The notes under the pieces were generated by a model, which was given only the letters and a program-made list of their open reading frames with translations, made no database searches and had not been told where the DNA came from. From assembly GCF_900188385.1 (NCBI RefSeq), contig NZ_FZOI01000010.1:1-64000 (forward strand): a DNA stretch of 64,000 nt, in the 5' to 3' direction. This DNA is from Azospirillum sp. RU38E. Lineage in GTDB: Bacteria; Pseudomonadota; Alphaproteobacteria; Azospirillales; Azospirillaceae. Below are positions 17,960 to 27,194 of this stretch, one piece after another (within the stretch, counting starts at the first letter, position 1; every line of letters begins with the position of its first letter). The position numbers and the translations under genes are program-made.

Positions 17960-19951
17960 GTGTATCAACACGGCTCCTGTATCACAGTTTCAACCCGTGC
18001 CACCCATGCCCCGTCTCCCCCGAACCGCCTGCTGATGAGCCTGTTACTCTCCATCCTGCTGGTCAATTCGGCCACCCTTCTGGGGGCGGCAGTGACGCTG
18101 GGCACCATCTGGTGGCAGGGGCGGACGGAACGGTACGCGCTCTCCTGGGCGCTGGCGCTGCTGGTGGCCTTGCCGGGCCTGCCGCTGTTGCTGGGGCTGT
18201 CACCCCATAGCGGCCCGGTGGGCATCTTCCTGGCGCTGCTGGGCTCCATCTGCCGTGATGCCGGGCTGTTCTTCCTGGCCGATGGCATGGCCCGCTATCG
18301 CGGCCGGCGGATGCATTGGCGGCGCTGGCTGTTTGCCGGCGCGGTCATCGTCGCCATTTCCGCCATCTCCCTGATCCGGGGGGATCAGGGGCTGCATCGG
18401 CTGCTGCATTCCGGCTTCATCCAGGCGGCGGTGATTTCCGCCGCCATCGACATGCTGCGCCCGGCCGATGGGACGCGGCGCTGGGGGCTGCCGACCGGGG
18501 CGGGGGAGTGGCTGCTGCTGGGCGGGTTCGGCTTCCTGCTTTTCGCCAATGCCGTCCATATCGTTGATCTGCTGTTCAATTCCTATCCGCCCCGCCCCCT
18601 GCCGGATACGGAGACGATGAAGATATTGCTGATGGCTCAGCCCTTCATTGTCATGACCATCGGCATGGGCGGCGTCATCACCATGTCGCAGCGGCTGATG
18701 GCAGAGCGGGAGGCGCAGCGCCTTGCCGCCGAGCAGGCGGCTGAACAGGCCCGTGCCGCCGACCGTGCCAAATCGGAATTCCTGGCCACCATCAGCCATG
18801 AAATCCGCACCCCGATCAACGCCATCCAGGGCTGTCTGCAAATTCTGGGTGCCCATGGGCTGAACCCTTCCCAGGCGCGTCTGGCAGAGGTGATGGGCAG
18901 CTCCAGTGCCAATCTGCTGGCCCTGATCGAAGATGTGCTGGACATGGCACGCATGGAGGCGGGGCGGGTGACGCTGGACCCCGGCGTCACCGATCTGGGC
19001 GCCCTGCTGCGTGAAGTGATGGTGCTGACGACGCCCAAGGCCGATCATAAGGGCCTGATGCTCAGCCTGCGCCCGGCCCCTGGCCTGCCGGCGGCGGTAC
19101 TGGCCGATGGCCGGCGTCTGCGTCAGATATTGCTCAATCTGGTGGGCAATGCGGTGAAATTCACGGAAAAGGGCCATGTCAGTCTGACGGTGGAACCGCT
19201 TGTCCCCCCGCCCGGCGCTGCGGCAGCGTCGGCATTGGAGAATGGACAGCCCCCCGTCTGGGTGCGGTTTGAGGTGACGGATACCGGTATCGGCGTGCCG
19301 GCGGACAAGCTGGACAGCATCTTCCTGTCCTTTTCCCAGGGCGACAATACCCTGACCCGCCGCTTCGGCGGTGCCGGCCTGGGCCTTTCCATCGCCAAGC
19401 AACTGGCCGAGATGATGGGCGGTTCCATCGGGGTTGAGAGTGTACCCGGCCAGGGCAGCCGTTTCACTGTCACCCTGCCGCTGACGGTGGTGCAGCCCGG
19501 TTCCCAGGCGGAAGGGGGCCCGCGCCACATCGCCCCGCTGCTGCCGCATGGCCCCCTGGGCGGCCCGGCGGTGATGCTGCTGGAAGGGGATGATGTAAAC
19601 CGGGTGGTTGCCACCGAACTGCTGGTCGGGCGCGGGGCCGATGTGGTGCAGGCCGCCGATGGCGGGGAGGCGCTGGCCCTGCTGGCCCAGCGCCGTATCG
19701 ACATCATCCTGATCGATCTTTCCACCCCGGCGCTGGAGGGGTTGGAAACCGCCCGCCATATCCGCAACCTGCCGCTGCCGGCCGGCAATGTGCCCATCGT
19801 GGCGCTGAACAGCGGCCTGATCACCCCGGAGATCCGTCAGCTCTGCCGCGATATCGGCATTCAGGCTTTCCTGACCAAGCCGATCCGGGTGGAAAATCTG
19901 GTCAGCACCCTGACCGCCCTGCTGCCCCTGCAGGACAAGCCGGCGGCCTGA
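17960..19951 (+). CDS. membrane hybrid histidine kinase with atypical receiver domain
   Basis: 663 residues as drawn; a start at 18035 (MSLLLSILLVNSATLL) would begin directly in the first membrane segment and neither start has a strong ribosome-binding site. About seven hydrophobic segments (residues 26-250) are followed by a short coil, a HisKA domain with H280 (ISHEIRTP), an HATPase domain (NAVKFTEKG, DTGIG, GGAGLGLSI) and a C-terminal receiver. The receiver keeps D586 and a Lys (LTKPI) but has EG where an acidic pair is expected and Asn in place of the switch Thr/Ser (IVALNSG). No response regulator gene is adjacent. Confidence 0.87.
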   Translation: MYQHGSCITVSTRATHAPSPPNRLLMSLLLSILLVNSATLLGAAVTLGTIWWQGRTERYALSWALALLVALPGLPLLLGLSPHSGPVGIFLALLGSICRDAGLFFLADGMARYRGRRMHWRRWLFAGAVIVAISAISLIRGDQGLHRLLHSGFIQAAVISAAIDMLRPADGTRRWGLPTGAGEWLLLGGFGFLLFANAVHIVDLLFNSYPPRPLPDTETMKILLMAQPFIVMTIGMGGVITMSQRLMAEREAQRLAAEQAAEQARAADRAKSEFLATISHEIRTPINAIQGCLQILGAHGLNPSQARLAEVMGSSSANLLALIEDVLDMARMEAGRVTLDPGVTDLGALLREVMVLTTPKADHKGLMLSLRPAPGLPAAVLADGRRLRQILLNLVGNAVKFTEKGHVSLTVEPLVPPPGAAAASALENGQPPVWVRFEVTDTGIGVPADKLDSIFLSFSQGDNTLTRRFGGAGLGLSIAKQLAEMMGGSIGVESVPGQGSRFTVTLPLTVVQPGSQAEGGPRHIAPLLPHGPLGGPAVMLLEGDDVNRVVATELLVGRGADVVQAADGGEALALLAQRRIDIILIDLSTPALEGLETARHIRNLPLPAGNVPIVALNSGLITPEIRQLCRDIGIQAFLTKPIRVENLVSTLTALLPLQDKPAA

Positions 19952-19984
19952 GTGCGTGTAAAGTTTTCGGGCAGGCTCCGAGCC

Positions 19985-21268
19985 TTATTCCCGGTGCCAG
20001 TCCTGGTTCAGCCGGCGGGCGGCCAGGAAGAACAGCCCCGAGGCCAGCAGATAGAAGCCCATGCCATAAAGGATGGAATAGCGCAGGCTGTCCGCCCCAT
20101 AGCGCGGCACCAGATAATCCGATAGCACGCCCAGGAACCAGGTGCCGAAGCCGATTCCGATGAGGTTGTTGACGAACAGGAAGATGGCCGATGCCGTGGT
20201 CCGCATGGTGGCCGGCACCAGATGTTGCACGGCCGACAGGGTGGGCCCCAGCCACATCAGCGACAGGGCCTGCGGTACCACAAACAAGAAAAAGACCAGC
20301 GGCAGCGACGGTGACATGATGCCGCCGATGAAGAAGGGCAGGGAGATCAGAAAGGCCACCGCCGGCACGCGGGCATAATTGCCCTTGTCATTGGCCCCGA
20401 ACCGGTCGCCCAGCGACCCGCCGAACCAGACGCCGACCATGCCGCCGAAGAACAGGATACCGGCATAGAAGATGGAACGGTCCACCAAAGCCAGCCCATG
20501 GCTGCGCTCAAAGAAGGAAGGCAGCCAGAAGGCCAGCCCATAGCCCAGAATGGATGAGCAGGAAGCCCCCAGCGCCAGCAACCAGAAGGAGGGTTTCTGG
20601 AACAGCAGGGCGAGCGCATCGCCCAGGCCGGGGCTGGCTGTGGCCTGGCTCCCCAGCGGTCTGGCATCAAACCCACCGCGCACCGGTTCCCGTACCGTCA
20701 GCTTGAACAGCGGCGCCAGCAGCAGCCCCGCCAGCCCGCAGATGATGAAGGCCCAGCGCCAGCCGATCTGGTGGGCGATCAGCCCGCCGAACAGCACGCC
20801 CGCCGCCATGCCGATGGGAATGCCGAAGCTGTAGGCGGCCAGCGCGCGCGCGCGTTCCTGCGGCGGGAAATAGTCGGAAATCAGGGAATAGGCTGGCGCC
20901 ACGCCGCCCGCTTCCCCCACGCCTACGCCCAGCCGGCAGAGGAATAATTGCCAGAAGCCGGTGGCAAAGCCGCATAAGGCGGTGAAACCGCTCCAGATGG
21001 TCAGCGCCCCGGTCATGATCCAGGTGCGGCTTTTGCGGTCTGCCACCAGGGCGATGGGAATGCCAAGGGCGGTGTAGAACAGCGCAAAGGCCATGCCGCC
21101 CATTAGGCCCAATTGCTGATCGCTGAGCCCCAGTTCCGTCTTGATGGCGGAGGCGAGGATACCCAGAATCTGCCGGTCGATGAAATTGAAGATATAGACC
21201 AGGATCAGAATCAGCAGCACGTAATAGCGATAATAGGGGCGCTGGCCCTGGGATACGGCTGCTTGCAT
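19985..21268 (-). CDS. MFS transporter, Spinster-like
   Basis: 427 residues from the ATG at 21268, which has AGAGGAAA upstream. Twelve hydrophobic segments. The start of the fold (VYIFNFIDRQILGILASAIK) and the motif A region (GIPIALVADRKSR) match the Spinster-type major facilitator group common in alphaproteobacterial catabolic clusters. Substrate unknown; it is probably an uptake carrier for the compound imported through the TonB receptor encoded next to it. It lies 33 bases past the convergent kinase gene and follows the TonB receptor gene on the same strand. Confidence 0.87.
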   Translation of the reverse strand: MQAAVSQGQRPYYRYYVLLILILVYIFNFIDRQILGILASAIKTELGLSDQQLGLMGGMAFALFYTALGIPIALVADRKSRTWIMTGALTIWSGFTALCGFATGFWQLFLCRLGVGVGEAGGVAPAYSLISDYFPPQERARALAAYSFGIPIGMAAGVLFGGLIAHQIGWRWAFIICGLAGLLLAPLFKLTVREPVRGGFDARPLGSQATASPGLGDALALLFQKPSFWLLALGASCSSILGYGLAFWLPSFFERSHGLALVDRSIFYAGILFFGGMVGVWFGGSLGDRFGANDKGNYARVPAVAFLISLPFFIGGIMSPSLPLVFFLFVVPQALSLMWLGPTLSAVQHLVPATMRTTASAIFLFVNNLIGIGFGTWFLGVLSDYLVPRYGADSLRYSILYGMGFYLLASGLFFLAARRLNQDWHRE

Positions 21269-21359
21269 AGGCTGGTTTCCTCTGGGGACGCGGGCGGAAG
21301 AAGCAATAGGCGGGGCTGGCGGGAACGGCAAGTGGCGCGCCATTCCCGCCGGCCGTCCA

Positions 21360-23576
21360 TCAGAAGCGATATTCCACCGTCGCCGTTACCGTGCGCGGCG
21401 CGCCATAGAAGCCGATGATGCTGTCGCCAAAGGTGGCACCGGGGAAATTATAGCCACCCACCCGATAGCGCTTGTCGGTCAGGTTCAGCCCATGCAGCCC
21501 CACCCGCCAACGTTCATCCGCCGTGGTCCAGACCAGGCTGGCATCCAGCAGCGTATAGCCCTTCTGGTCCAGGGTCGGGTTGGGGAATTCGAACAGGGAG
21601 AAATGACTGCGGTGGGAGGCGGAGCCGGTCAGGGTGGCGGTGCCGGCATCCCCCATGTCATGGGTGTAGGAAAGCGTGAAGTTCGTCGTCCATTTCGGCG
21701 TGTTCTGGAACACGGCCGTGTTGGCAATATTCACATATTGCTTGGTCGTCAGGTCATAGCGCAGGAATTCCTTGAATTCCGCATCGATATAGCCAACGGC
21801 GAAGCTGGCCATCAGCGCTTCGGTCAGCAGGAACTGGCCTTCCGCCTCCCAGCCCTTGATCTTGGAGGAGCCGACATTATCGACAAAGCTGGCGATGGTG
21901 GTGCCGGCGGGCACCTGGGTGGTGACCTGCTGGCCATCATAGTCGGAATAGAAGGCCGCCAGGTTCAGCCGTGCGCGGTTGTCCCAGAAGCGCAGCTTGG
22001 ACCCAACCTCATAGGTATCGACAATTTCCGGATCATAGCCCTTCACCGTGTCCGGCGTCAGGATCACATCGCCGCGCATGTCGAAGCCGCCGGATTTGAA
22101 GCCCTTGCCATAGGAGGTATAGAGCGTCACATCATCCGTCGGTTGATAGGTCAGGCTGACGCGCGGGGTGAATTCCTTGAAGGTGCGCTCATTGGTGTAA
22201 TTGCTGCGGATCAGCGTGGGGTTGCGCGCCGTACCGCCGAAGAACGGGCTGGTCAGCCCGGCGAAATTGGCGCGATAGACCGTACCTTCCTTCTTGTCGA
22301 TCGTATAGCGGCCACCCAGCGAAATCTTGAACTGGTCGGTAATGTCATAGGTGAAGTCGGCAAAGGCGGCATAGCTCTTGGTATCCACGCTGCCGGATGT
22401 CAGCGTGGTCAGGTTGGCCAGCCCGACAATGGTGTCGAACGCCCCTTCGGCATGGCCATCCATGTAATAAAGCCCCGCCACGCCCTGGAACCGTTCACCC
22501 TGATAGAGGAACTGGAATTCCTGGCTCAACTGGTCATCCTTGTAATAGGCGGGGATATCCAGAATCTTGGCCGGCAGATTGTCGAAATCGATCACCGTGT
22601 CGCTGCGCCCATCGCGGTAGGCGGTGATGGATTTCAAGGTGATGGTGTCGGACGCCTCATATTCCGCCGTCAGCGACACGCCCTCTGTTTTCACCTTGTT
22701 CTTGCCCGTCAGCCCCGCCTGGGTGTCATAGACGGAAAGGAGCTTGGGTACAGTAGGTGTGGCGACCAGCCGGTACCCGTGGCGGGGGTTGGAATCATCC
22801 ACCGTCTTGTCGGCGGCGACCCGGATGAACAGGGTGTCCGTCGGCTTGAACTCCACCGCCAGCCGGCCGGCATTGACATCCTTGTCGTAATGGTCCTGGC
22901 CGGTGGTCAGGTTGGTGCCATAGCCGCCCCGGCGGTACATCGCCACCGCCCCACTGACCCCCACCTTTTCACCGATGGGGGTGGAGCCGGAGAGGATCAG
23001 GTCGGTCTGGTCATAGGAACCGATCTGCGCCTTGATCTTGCCTTCCGGCGTGTCGCTGATGCGCTTTGTGACATATTTCACGGCTCCACCGATGGTATTG
23101 CGGCCATAAAGCGTGCCCTGCGGCCCGCGCAGTACCTCCACCCGCTCAATATCGAAAATATCCAGCACGGCACCCTGCGGGCGGGCCAGATAGACATCAT
23201 CCAGGTAAAGCCCCACGCCCGGCTCGAACCCCCAGAGCGGGTCTTGCTGGCCCACGCCACGGATGAAGGCGATCAGGGTGGAATTGGACCCGCGCGCCGG
23301 CTGCATGGTCAGGTTCGGCGTCATCTTGGTCAGGCTGGTAATGTCGGGGGAGCCCTGCATCTCCAGCGTTTCCGCCGTCAAGGCGGTGATGGAGACGGGG
23401 ACATCCTGCAGCGATTCCTCCCGCCGGCGGGCGGTGACGACGATCTCCTCCATCATCGGCGCGCTGGCGGCGGTCTGCTGCTGGGCCAGGGCGGCGGGTG
23501 TTCCCAGCACCGGCAGGGTGAACAGGGCGGTGCTGGCATAGAGCAGGCGGATAGTGGGTTTTGCTGACGCTTTCAT
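21360..23576 (-). CDS. TonB-dependent outer-membrane receptor
   Basis: 738 residues from the ATG at 23576 (AGAGGGGAG upstream); the frame runs open further to the right only as a shadow of the hydrolase gene. A signal peptide is followed by a TonB-box-like EEIVVTARRR, a plug domain (VPVSITALTAETLEMQG, IERVEVLRGPQGTLYGRNT, GGAVKYVTKR) and a 22-strand type barrel ending in F (VTATVEYRF). The type is that used for polysaccharide, terpenoid or xenobiotic uptake rather than a typical siderophore receptor. It is flanked by a hydrolase gene and an MFS gene on the same strand, giving an uptake-plus-hydrolysis unit. Confidence 0.9.
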   Translation of the reverse strand: MKASAKPTIRLLYASTALFTLPVLGTPAALAQQQTAASAPMMEEIVVTARRREESLQDVPVSITALTAETLEMQGSPDITSLTKMTPNLTMQPARGSNSTLIAFIRGVGQQDPLWGFEPGVGLYLDDVYLARPQGAVLDIFDIERVEVLRGPQGTLYGRNTIGGAVKYVTKRISDTPEGKIKAQIGSYDQTDLILSGSTPIGEKVGVSGAVAMYRRGGYGTNLTTGQDHYDKDVNAGRLAVEFKPTDTLFIRVAADKTVDDSNPRHGYRLVATPTVPKLLSVYDTQAGLTGKNKVKTEGVSLTAEYEASDTITLKSITAYRDGRSDTVIDFDNLPAKILDIPAYYKDDQLSQEFQFLYQGERFQGVAGLYYMDGHAEGAFDTIVGLANLTTLTSGSVDTKSYAAFADFTYDITDQFKISLGGRYTIDKKEGTVYRANFAGLTSPFFGGTARNPTLIRSNYTNERTFKEFTPRVSLTYQPTDDVTLYTSYGKGFKSGGFDMRGDVILTPDTVKGYDPEIVDTYEVGSKLRFWDNRARLNLAAFYSDYDGQQVTTQVPAGTTIASFVDNVGSSKIKGWEAEGQFLLTEALMASFAVGYIDAEFKEFLRYDLTTKQYVNIANTAVFQNTPKWTTNFTLSYTHDMGDAGTATLTGSASHRSHFSLFEFPNPTLDQKGYTLLDASLVWTTADERWRVGLHGLNLTDKRYRVGGYNFPGATFGDSIIGFYGAPRTVTATVEYRF

Positions 23577-23580
23577 GGTT

Positions 23581-24438
23581 TCACTCCCCTCTTTTATCAT
23601 TATCGGCGTGTGTCGGCAGGCGGGCGGCGAAGTCACGGATGGCTTGGTTGAAGGATAAGGGTTCCTCCAGTTGCGGCGCATGGCCGGACCGGGGGAAGCC
23701 CAACAGGCGGGACTGGGGCAGCAGCCCGGCCAGGATGGGGGCCGTCTCCGCCGGATAAAGCCGGGAGAGCTGGCCGAAACTGACCAGCGCCGGCAAATCC
23801 AGGCCCGGCAGCCGGTCGCGGAAATCAAGCGCGGTGAGCGAGGCCCAGAGGCTGGCCATGGCCACCGGATCGGCCCCGGCGATTTCCATGGCTGCCCAGC
23901 GGCGCAGCACGGCGCGTTCCGCCTCGTGCCCCTGGGCGAAGATGCGGGCGGCAATGCGCGGGGCCACGGCGGCCCAGCCAAGCCGCATCAGGTCCAGCGC
24001 CTGGCTGCCGGCCTTGGCCGGGTGGCTGCCGCGCAGCCCATGCGGCCAGTCCGGCCCGTTCAGCACCTTGGGCGCCATATCGATGCTGACCAGCCCGGCA
24101 GTGCGTTGGCGCAAACCGCCTTCCAGCAGGGCTTGCCACAGCACCATGGCCCCCATGGACCAGCCGATGGCCAGAATGCCGCGCAGGTCCAGCGCCGCGG
24201 CCAGTTCACTGATATCGGCGGCCAGCCTTGGGATATCGGCCCCGGCTCCGTGCTGGCGCGATTGGCCATGGCCGCGCAGGTCAGGGGCGATCAGGCGGAA
24301 CCCGTCGGCCAGCCCATCCAACTGGGGGGCAAAGAAACTGGCGCGTGTGCCCCAGCCATGGATCAGCAGCAGGGGCCGACCATTGCCCACATCCTCATAG
24401 GCGATCAAGGCGCCATCGCTGAGACGCAGTTCCGGCAT
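23581..24438 (-). CDS. alpha/beta hydrolase
   Basis: 285 residues from the ATG at 24438 (MPELRLSDGALIAYEDVG). Typical fold marks: oxyanion region LLLIHGWGTRASFF, DLRGHGQS, nucleophile elbow GWSMGA, and a late catalytic His in SGHAP. The family includes BioH-like carboxylesterases and lactone or ester hydrolases; the Gly-Trp-Ser-Met-Gly elbow is like BioH, but the setting between a TonB receptor and an acyl-CoA ligase cluster favours catabolism of an ester substrate. It ends 4 bases before the receptor start, so the two are one operon, divergent from the tetR gene. Confidence 0.82.
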   Translation of the reverse strand: MPELRLSDGALIAYEDVGNGRPLLLIHGWGTRASFFAPQLDGLADGFRLIAPDLRGHGQSRQHGAGADIPRLAADISELAAALDLRGILAIGWSMGAMVLWQALLEGGLRQRTAGLVSIDMAPKVLNGPDWPHGLRGSHPAKAGSQALDLMRLGWAAVAPRIAARIFAQGHEAERAVLRRWAAMEIAGADPVAMASLWASLTALDFRDRLPGLDLPALVSFGQLSRLYPAETAPILAGLLPQSRLLGFPRSGHAPQLEEPLSFNQAIRDFAARLPTHADNDKRGE

Positions 24439-24667
24439 AGGCCGTCCGCCCCCTGGTTGGTTCCGCTTCCCTGCCCGCCGGCTTTGTCGATTGTTTGGTT
24501 TGGCCCCTGTGGCGGGGCCCGAGTGCCGGCTGAACGTCCCCATGCTTGCGCCAAACCGAAACCTGAGTCAATATTCAACTTCAGAAGAAATACCGACCGT
24601 GCCGATGACCGGCAAAGCCGGTAGAATGCGTCTTTCGCCGGATCGAAGGCGCTAGGGAGGGATGAAG
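24439..24667. other. divergent promoter region between hydrolase and TetR genes
   Basis: About 230 bases carrying the promoters of both leftward and rightward catabolic operons. An AT-rich stretch at 24565-24595 is a likely promoter or operator zone, but no convincing palindrome was found by eye. The GGGAGGG ribosome-binding site of the tetR gene is at 24654-24660. Confidence 0.45.
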
Positions 24668-25330
24668 ATGACCGCGAAGGCGGCAAGTGTGGATGTGACG
24701 GACGGGCCGGCAGCGGATGCCGCCCTCTCCAAGGCCCCGCGCACGGAACGGGGCAAGCGCACCCTGCGCAAGCTGCTGGATGCGGCGGCGGCGGAATTTG
24801 GTGAACGCGGCTATCACGAAGCCTCGATCAGCGGCATCACCCAGCGGGCCGGGGCGGCGCTGGGCACCTTCTACACCTATTTCGACAGCAAGGAGCAGGT
24901 GTTCCGGGCGCTGGTGGATGATATGGGCCGGCTGACCCGCCAGCATATTGCCGAGCGGGTGACCGGCACCAGTGACCGGCTGACGGCGGAACGGCTGGGG
25001 CTGGAGGCCTTCATCGATTTTGTGCGCGGGCACAAGGATTTATATCGTATCGTCATGGAGGCGCAGTTCGTCGCCGAGGATGCCTATCGCAATTATTACC
25101 GGGTCTTCGCCGAAGCCTATCGCCGCAATCTGGTCCATGCCTCTGCCAAGGGGGAGATCAGCCCCGGCCATGAGGAGGAACGCGCCTGGGCCCTGATCGG
25201 GATGAGCGTGTTTCTGGGCCTGCGCTATGCGGTGTGGAGCGATGATCGGCCCGCGGCGGAGATTGCTGCCGCCGCTGCTGAGTTGATCACCTTTGGTTTG
25301 TCGCCGCATAAGGGGGAAGGGATGTCATGA
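24668..25330 (+). CDS. TetR-family transcriptional regulator
   Basis: 220 residues from the ATG at 24668; another ATG at 24662 is too close to the GGGAGGG site. The N-terminal helix-turn-helix is clear (LLDAAAAEFGERGYHEASI, ITQRAGAALGTFYTYFDSK). The ligand domain includes FVRGHKDLYRIVMEAQFV. Repressors of this type usually respond to an acyl-CoA or the pathway substrate. Its stop overlaps the acyl-CoA ligase start (ATGA), so it is autoregulated with the genes it probably controls and may also control the divergent hydrolase-receptor-MFS unit. Confidence 0.9.
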   Translation: MTAKAASVDVTDGPAADAALSKAPRTERGKRTLRKLLDAAAAEFGERGYHEASISGITQRAGAALGTFYTYFDSKEQVFRALVDDMGRLTRQHIAERVTGTSDRLTAERLGLEAFIDFVRGHKDLYRIVMEAQFVAEDAYRNYYRVFAEAYRRNLVHASAKGEISPGHEEERAWALIGMSVFLGLRYAVWSDDRPAAEIAAAAAELITFGLSPHKGEGMS

Positions 25331-26832
25331 GCCGGGAGATCGCCGACATCACCGCCAGGCGCGCCCTGCTGTCGCCGGACCATCTGGCGATGGAGGAACT
25401 GGTGGGCGGCCAGCGCGTCACCTATCGCGGGCTGGAGGATCGCGCCGCCCGTGCCGCCAGCCTGCTGGCGGCCGACGGGGTGCGGATGGGCGACCGGGTG
25501 GCTATTCTCTGCCGCAACCGGATCGAGTTTTTTGAAATCCTGTTCGCCTGTGCCAAGCTGGGGGCGATTCTGGTGCCGCTGAACTGGCGGATGCCGGCAG
25601 CCGAACTGCGCCCCCTGCTGGCCGATTGCGCGCCCTGCCTGCTGCTGCATGGGACGGAAGATATAGGCGTGGCGCGGGAGCTGTTTCAGCTCGGTCTGGT
25701 CACGCTTGACCTGGATACCGATTACGCTGAGCGGCGCAATATGGCCAGCCCGCATCCGGGCCGGGGCGGCTGGCCGGCGGATGATATCTGGTATCTGCTC
25801 TATACCTCCGGCACCACCGGCACGCCCAAGGCGGTGATCTACACCTATGCCATGGCGTTCGTGAATTACGTCAATATCAGCCAGCCCATCGGCCTGTCGG
25901 GCCGGGACCGCACGCTGAATTTCCTGCCCTTGTTCCATACTGCCGGCATCAACCTGCACACGCTGCCCACGCTGATGGCGGGCGGGCAGGTGCTGGTGCT
26001 GCCGGGCTTTGATGCCGATGTGATGATTGGCCTGTTGGCGGAAGGGCGGCTGGATCATTTCTTCGGCGTGCCCGCCGTTTATCTGCAGCTTTCCCAGCAT
26101 CCCCGCTTTGATCAGGTGGATTTGTCGCGCGTGCGCCATTGGGGCTGTGGCGGCGCGCCTTTGCCCGATGTGCTGGTACGCCGTTACGCTGAACGCGGGG
26201 CCCGCGTCTGCAATGGTATGGGCATGACGGAGACGGGGCCGACCGCCTTTCTGGGCGATCCCGACCATGCGTTGGAAAAGATCGGCTCCGTCGGCAAGCC
26301 GCAGATCATGGTGGGGGTGCGCATTGTCGATCCGCTGGGCCGCGATGTGCCGCCGGGCCAGGCGGGGGAGCTGCTGTTCGGCGGGTTGGGGGTCACCCCC
26401 GGCTATTGGCGCCAGCCGGCGGCCAATCAGGCCGCCTTTACGGAGGATGGCTGGCTGCGCTCGGGCGATATCGCCCGCTGCGATGCGGATGGCTATTACT
26501 ACATCGTCGGCCGGTTGAAGGAGATGTTCATCTCCGGCGGGGAGAATGTCTACCCGGCGGAGGTGGAGAATGTGCTGACCCAGCATGAGGCGGTGCTGGA
26601 AGCGGCCGTGATCGGTGTGCCCGACCCGCAATGGGGGGAGGTGGGCCGCGCCTTCGTGCGGCTGAAGCCGGGCCGGCCGGCGCTGAATCCTGAGGAACTG
26701 GCTCGGTTCTGCCGCGACCGGTTGGCCGCTTTCAAGGTGCCCAGACAGTTCCTGATGGTGTCGGAGTTCCCGCGCACCGCCGCCGGCAAGGTGCAGAAAC
26801 ATAAGCTGGACCGGCAGCAGGTGACCCCATGA
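25327..26832 (+). CDS. AMP-dependent acyl-CoA ligase
   Basis: 501 residues. ANL superfamily motifs: the phosphate loop YTSGTTGTPKAV (the usual A3 motif), GMGMTETGPT (A5), the hinge GYYYIVGRLKEMFISGGENV (A7-A8), and the catalytic Lys in RTAAGKVQKHKL. It activates a carboxylic acid with ATP and CoA. The substrate is unknown; neighbouring MaoC hydratase genes imply an acid then degraded by beta-oxidation-like steps. Its start overlaps tetR and its stop overlaps the following MaoC gene. Confidence 0.9.
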   Translation: MSREIADITARRALLSPDHLAMEELVGGQRVTYRGLEDRAARAASLLAADGVRMGDRVAILCRNRIEFFEILFACAKLGAILVPLNWRMPAAELRPLLADCAPCLLLHGTEDIGVARELFQLGLVTLDLDTDYAERRNMASPHPGRGGWPADDIWYLLYTSGTTGTPKAVIYTYAMAFVNYVNISQPIGLSGRDRTLNFLPLFHTAGINLHTLPTLMAGGQVLVLPGFDADVMIGLLAEGRLDHFFGVPAVYLQLSQHPRFDQVDLSRVRHWGCGGAPLPDVLVRRYAERGARVCNGMGMTETGPTAFLGDPDHALEKIGSVGKPQIMVGVRIVDPLGRDVPPGQAGELLFGGLGVTPGYWRQPAANQAAFTEDGWLRSGDIARCDADGYYYIVGRLKEMFISGGENVYPAEVENVLTQHEAVLEAAVIGVPDPQWGEVGRAFVRLKPGRPALNPEELARFCRDRLAAFKVPRQFLMVSEFPRTAAGKVQKHKLDRQQVTP

Positions 26833-27194
26833 CCGCCCCCACCCTGGTGATCGACCGCACCCTGACCCAGGCGGATTTTGACCTGTTCGCCCGCCTGTCG
26901 GGTGATGACAACCCGATCCATGTCGATCCCGGCTTTTCCGCCCGTACCCGGTTCGGGCGCACGGTGGCGCATGGGCTGTTGCTCTGCACCATCCTGCGCG
27001 GGCTGGCGGGCCGGCTGCTGCCGGGGGCGGTGCTGCTGGGCCAGGATATCCGCTTTCCCGCCCCCACCTATGCAGGGGAGCCGATGCGCTTCAGCGCCAC
27101 CCTGACCGGTCAGCAGATCGCGGTAACCGTCACCCGCCTCGCTGATGGCGTGGTCACCTGTGATGGGACGTTTGAGATGGCGACGACATGCTGA
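26829..27194 (+). CDS. MaoC-like enoyl-CoA hydratase subunit (catalytic)
   Basis: 121 residues forming one hot-dog domain with the hydratase-2 signature SGDDNPIHVD, where Asp and His are the catalytic residues, followed by FGRTVAHGLLL. It would add water across an enoyl-CoA double bond. The start overlaps the ligase stop (ATGA) and the stop overlaps the next small gene, giving a tight operon. Its partner is likely the neighbouring hot-dog protein without catalytic residues. Confidence 0.85.
   Translation: MTAPTLVIDRTLTQADFDLFARLSGDDNPIHVDPGFSARTRFGRTVAHGLLLCTILRGLAGRLLPGAVLLGQDIRFPAPTYAGEPMRFSATLTGQQIAVTVTRLADGVVTCDGTFEMATTC

Noticed and set aside
18200-19759. 519-codon minus-strand frame opposite the hybrid kinase
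   Set aside because: Shadow frame; the kinase domains are unmistakable on the plus strand.
21492-23567. 691-codon plus-strand frame opposite the TonB receptor
   Set aside because: Exact antisense of a well-recognised receptor gene; composition is Gly/Gln/His-rich as expected for a shadow.
23577-23981. N-terminal extension of the TonB receptor frame
   Set aside because: This part is an out-of-frame reading of the hydrolase gene; the receptor has a proper signal peptide and ribosome-binding site at 23576.
25225-26802. 525-codon minus-strand frame opposite the acyl-CoA ligase
   Set aside because: Shadow of the ligase gene, no motifs.
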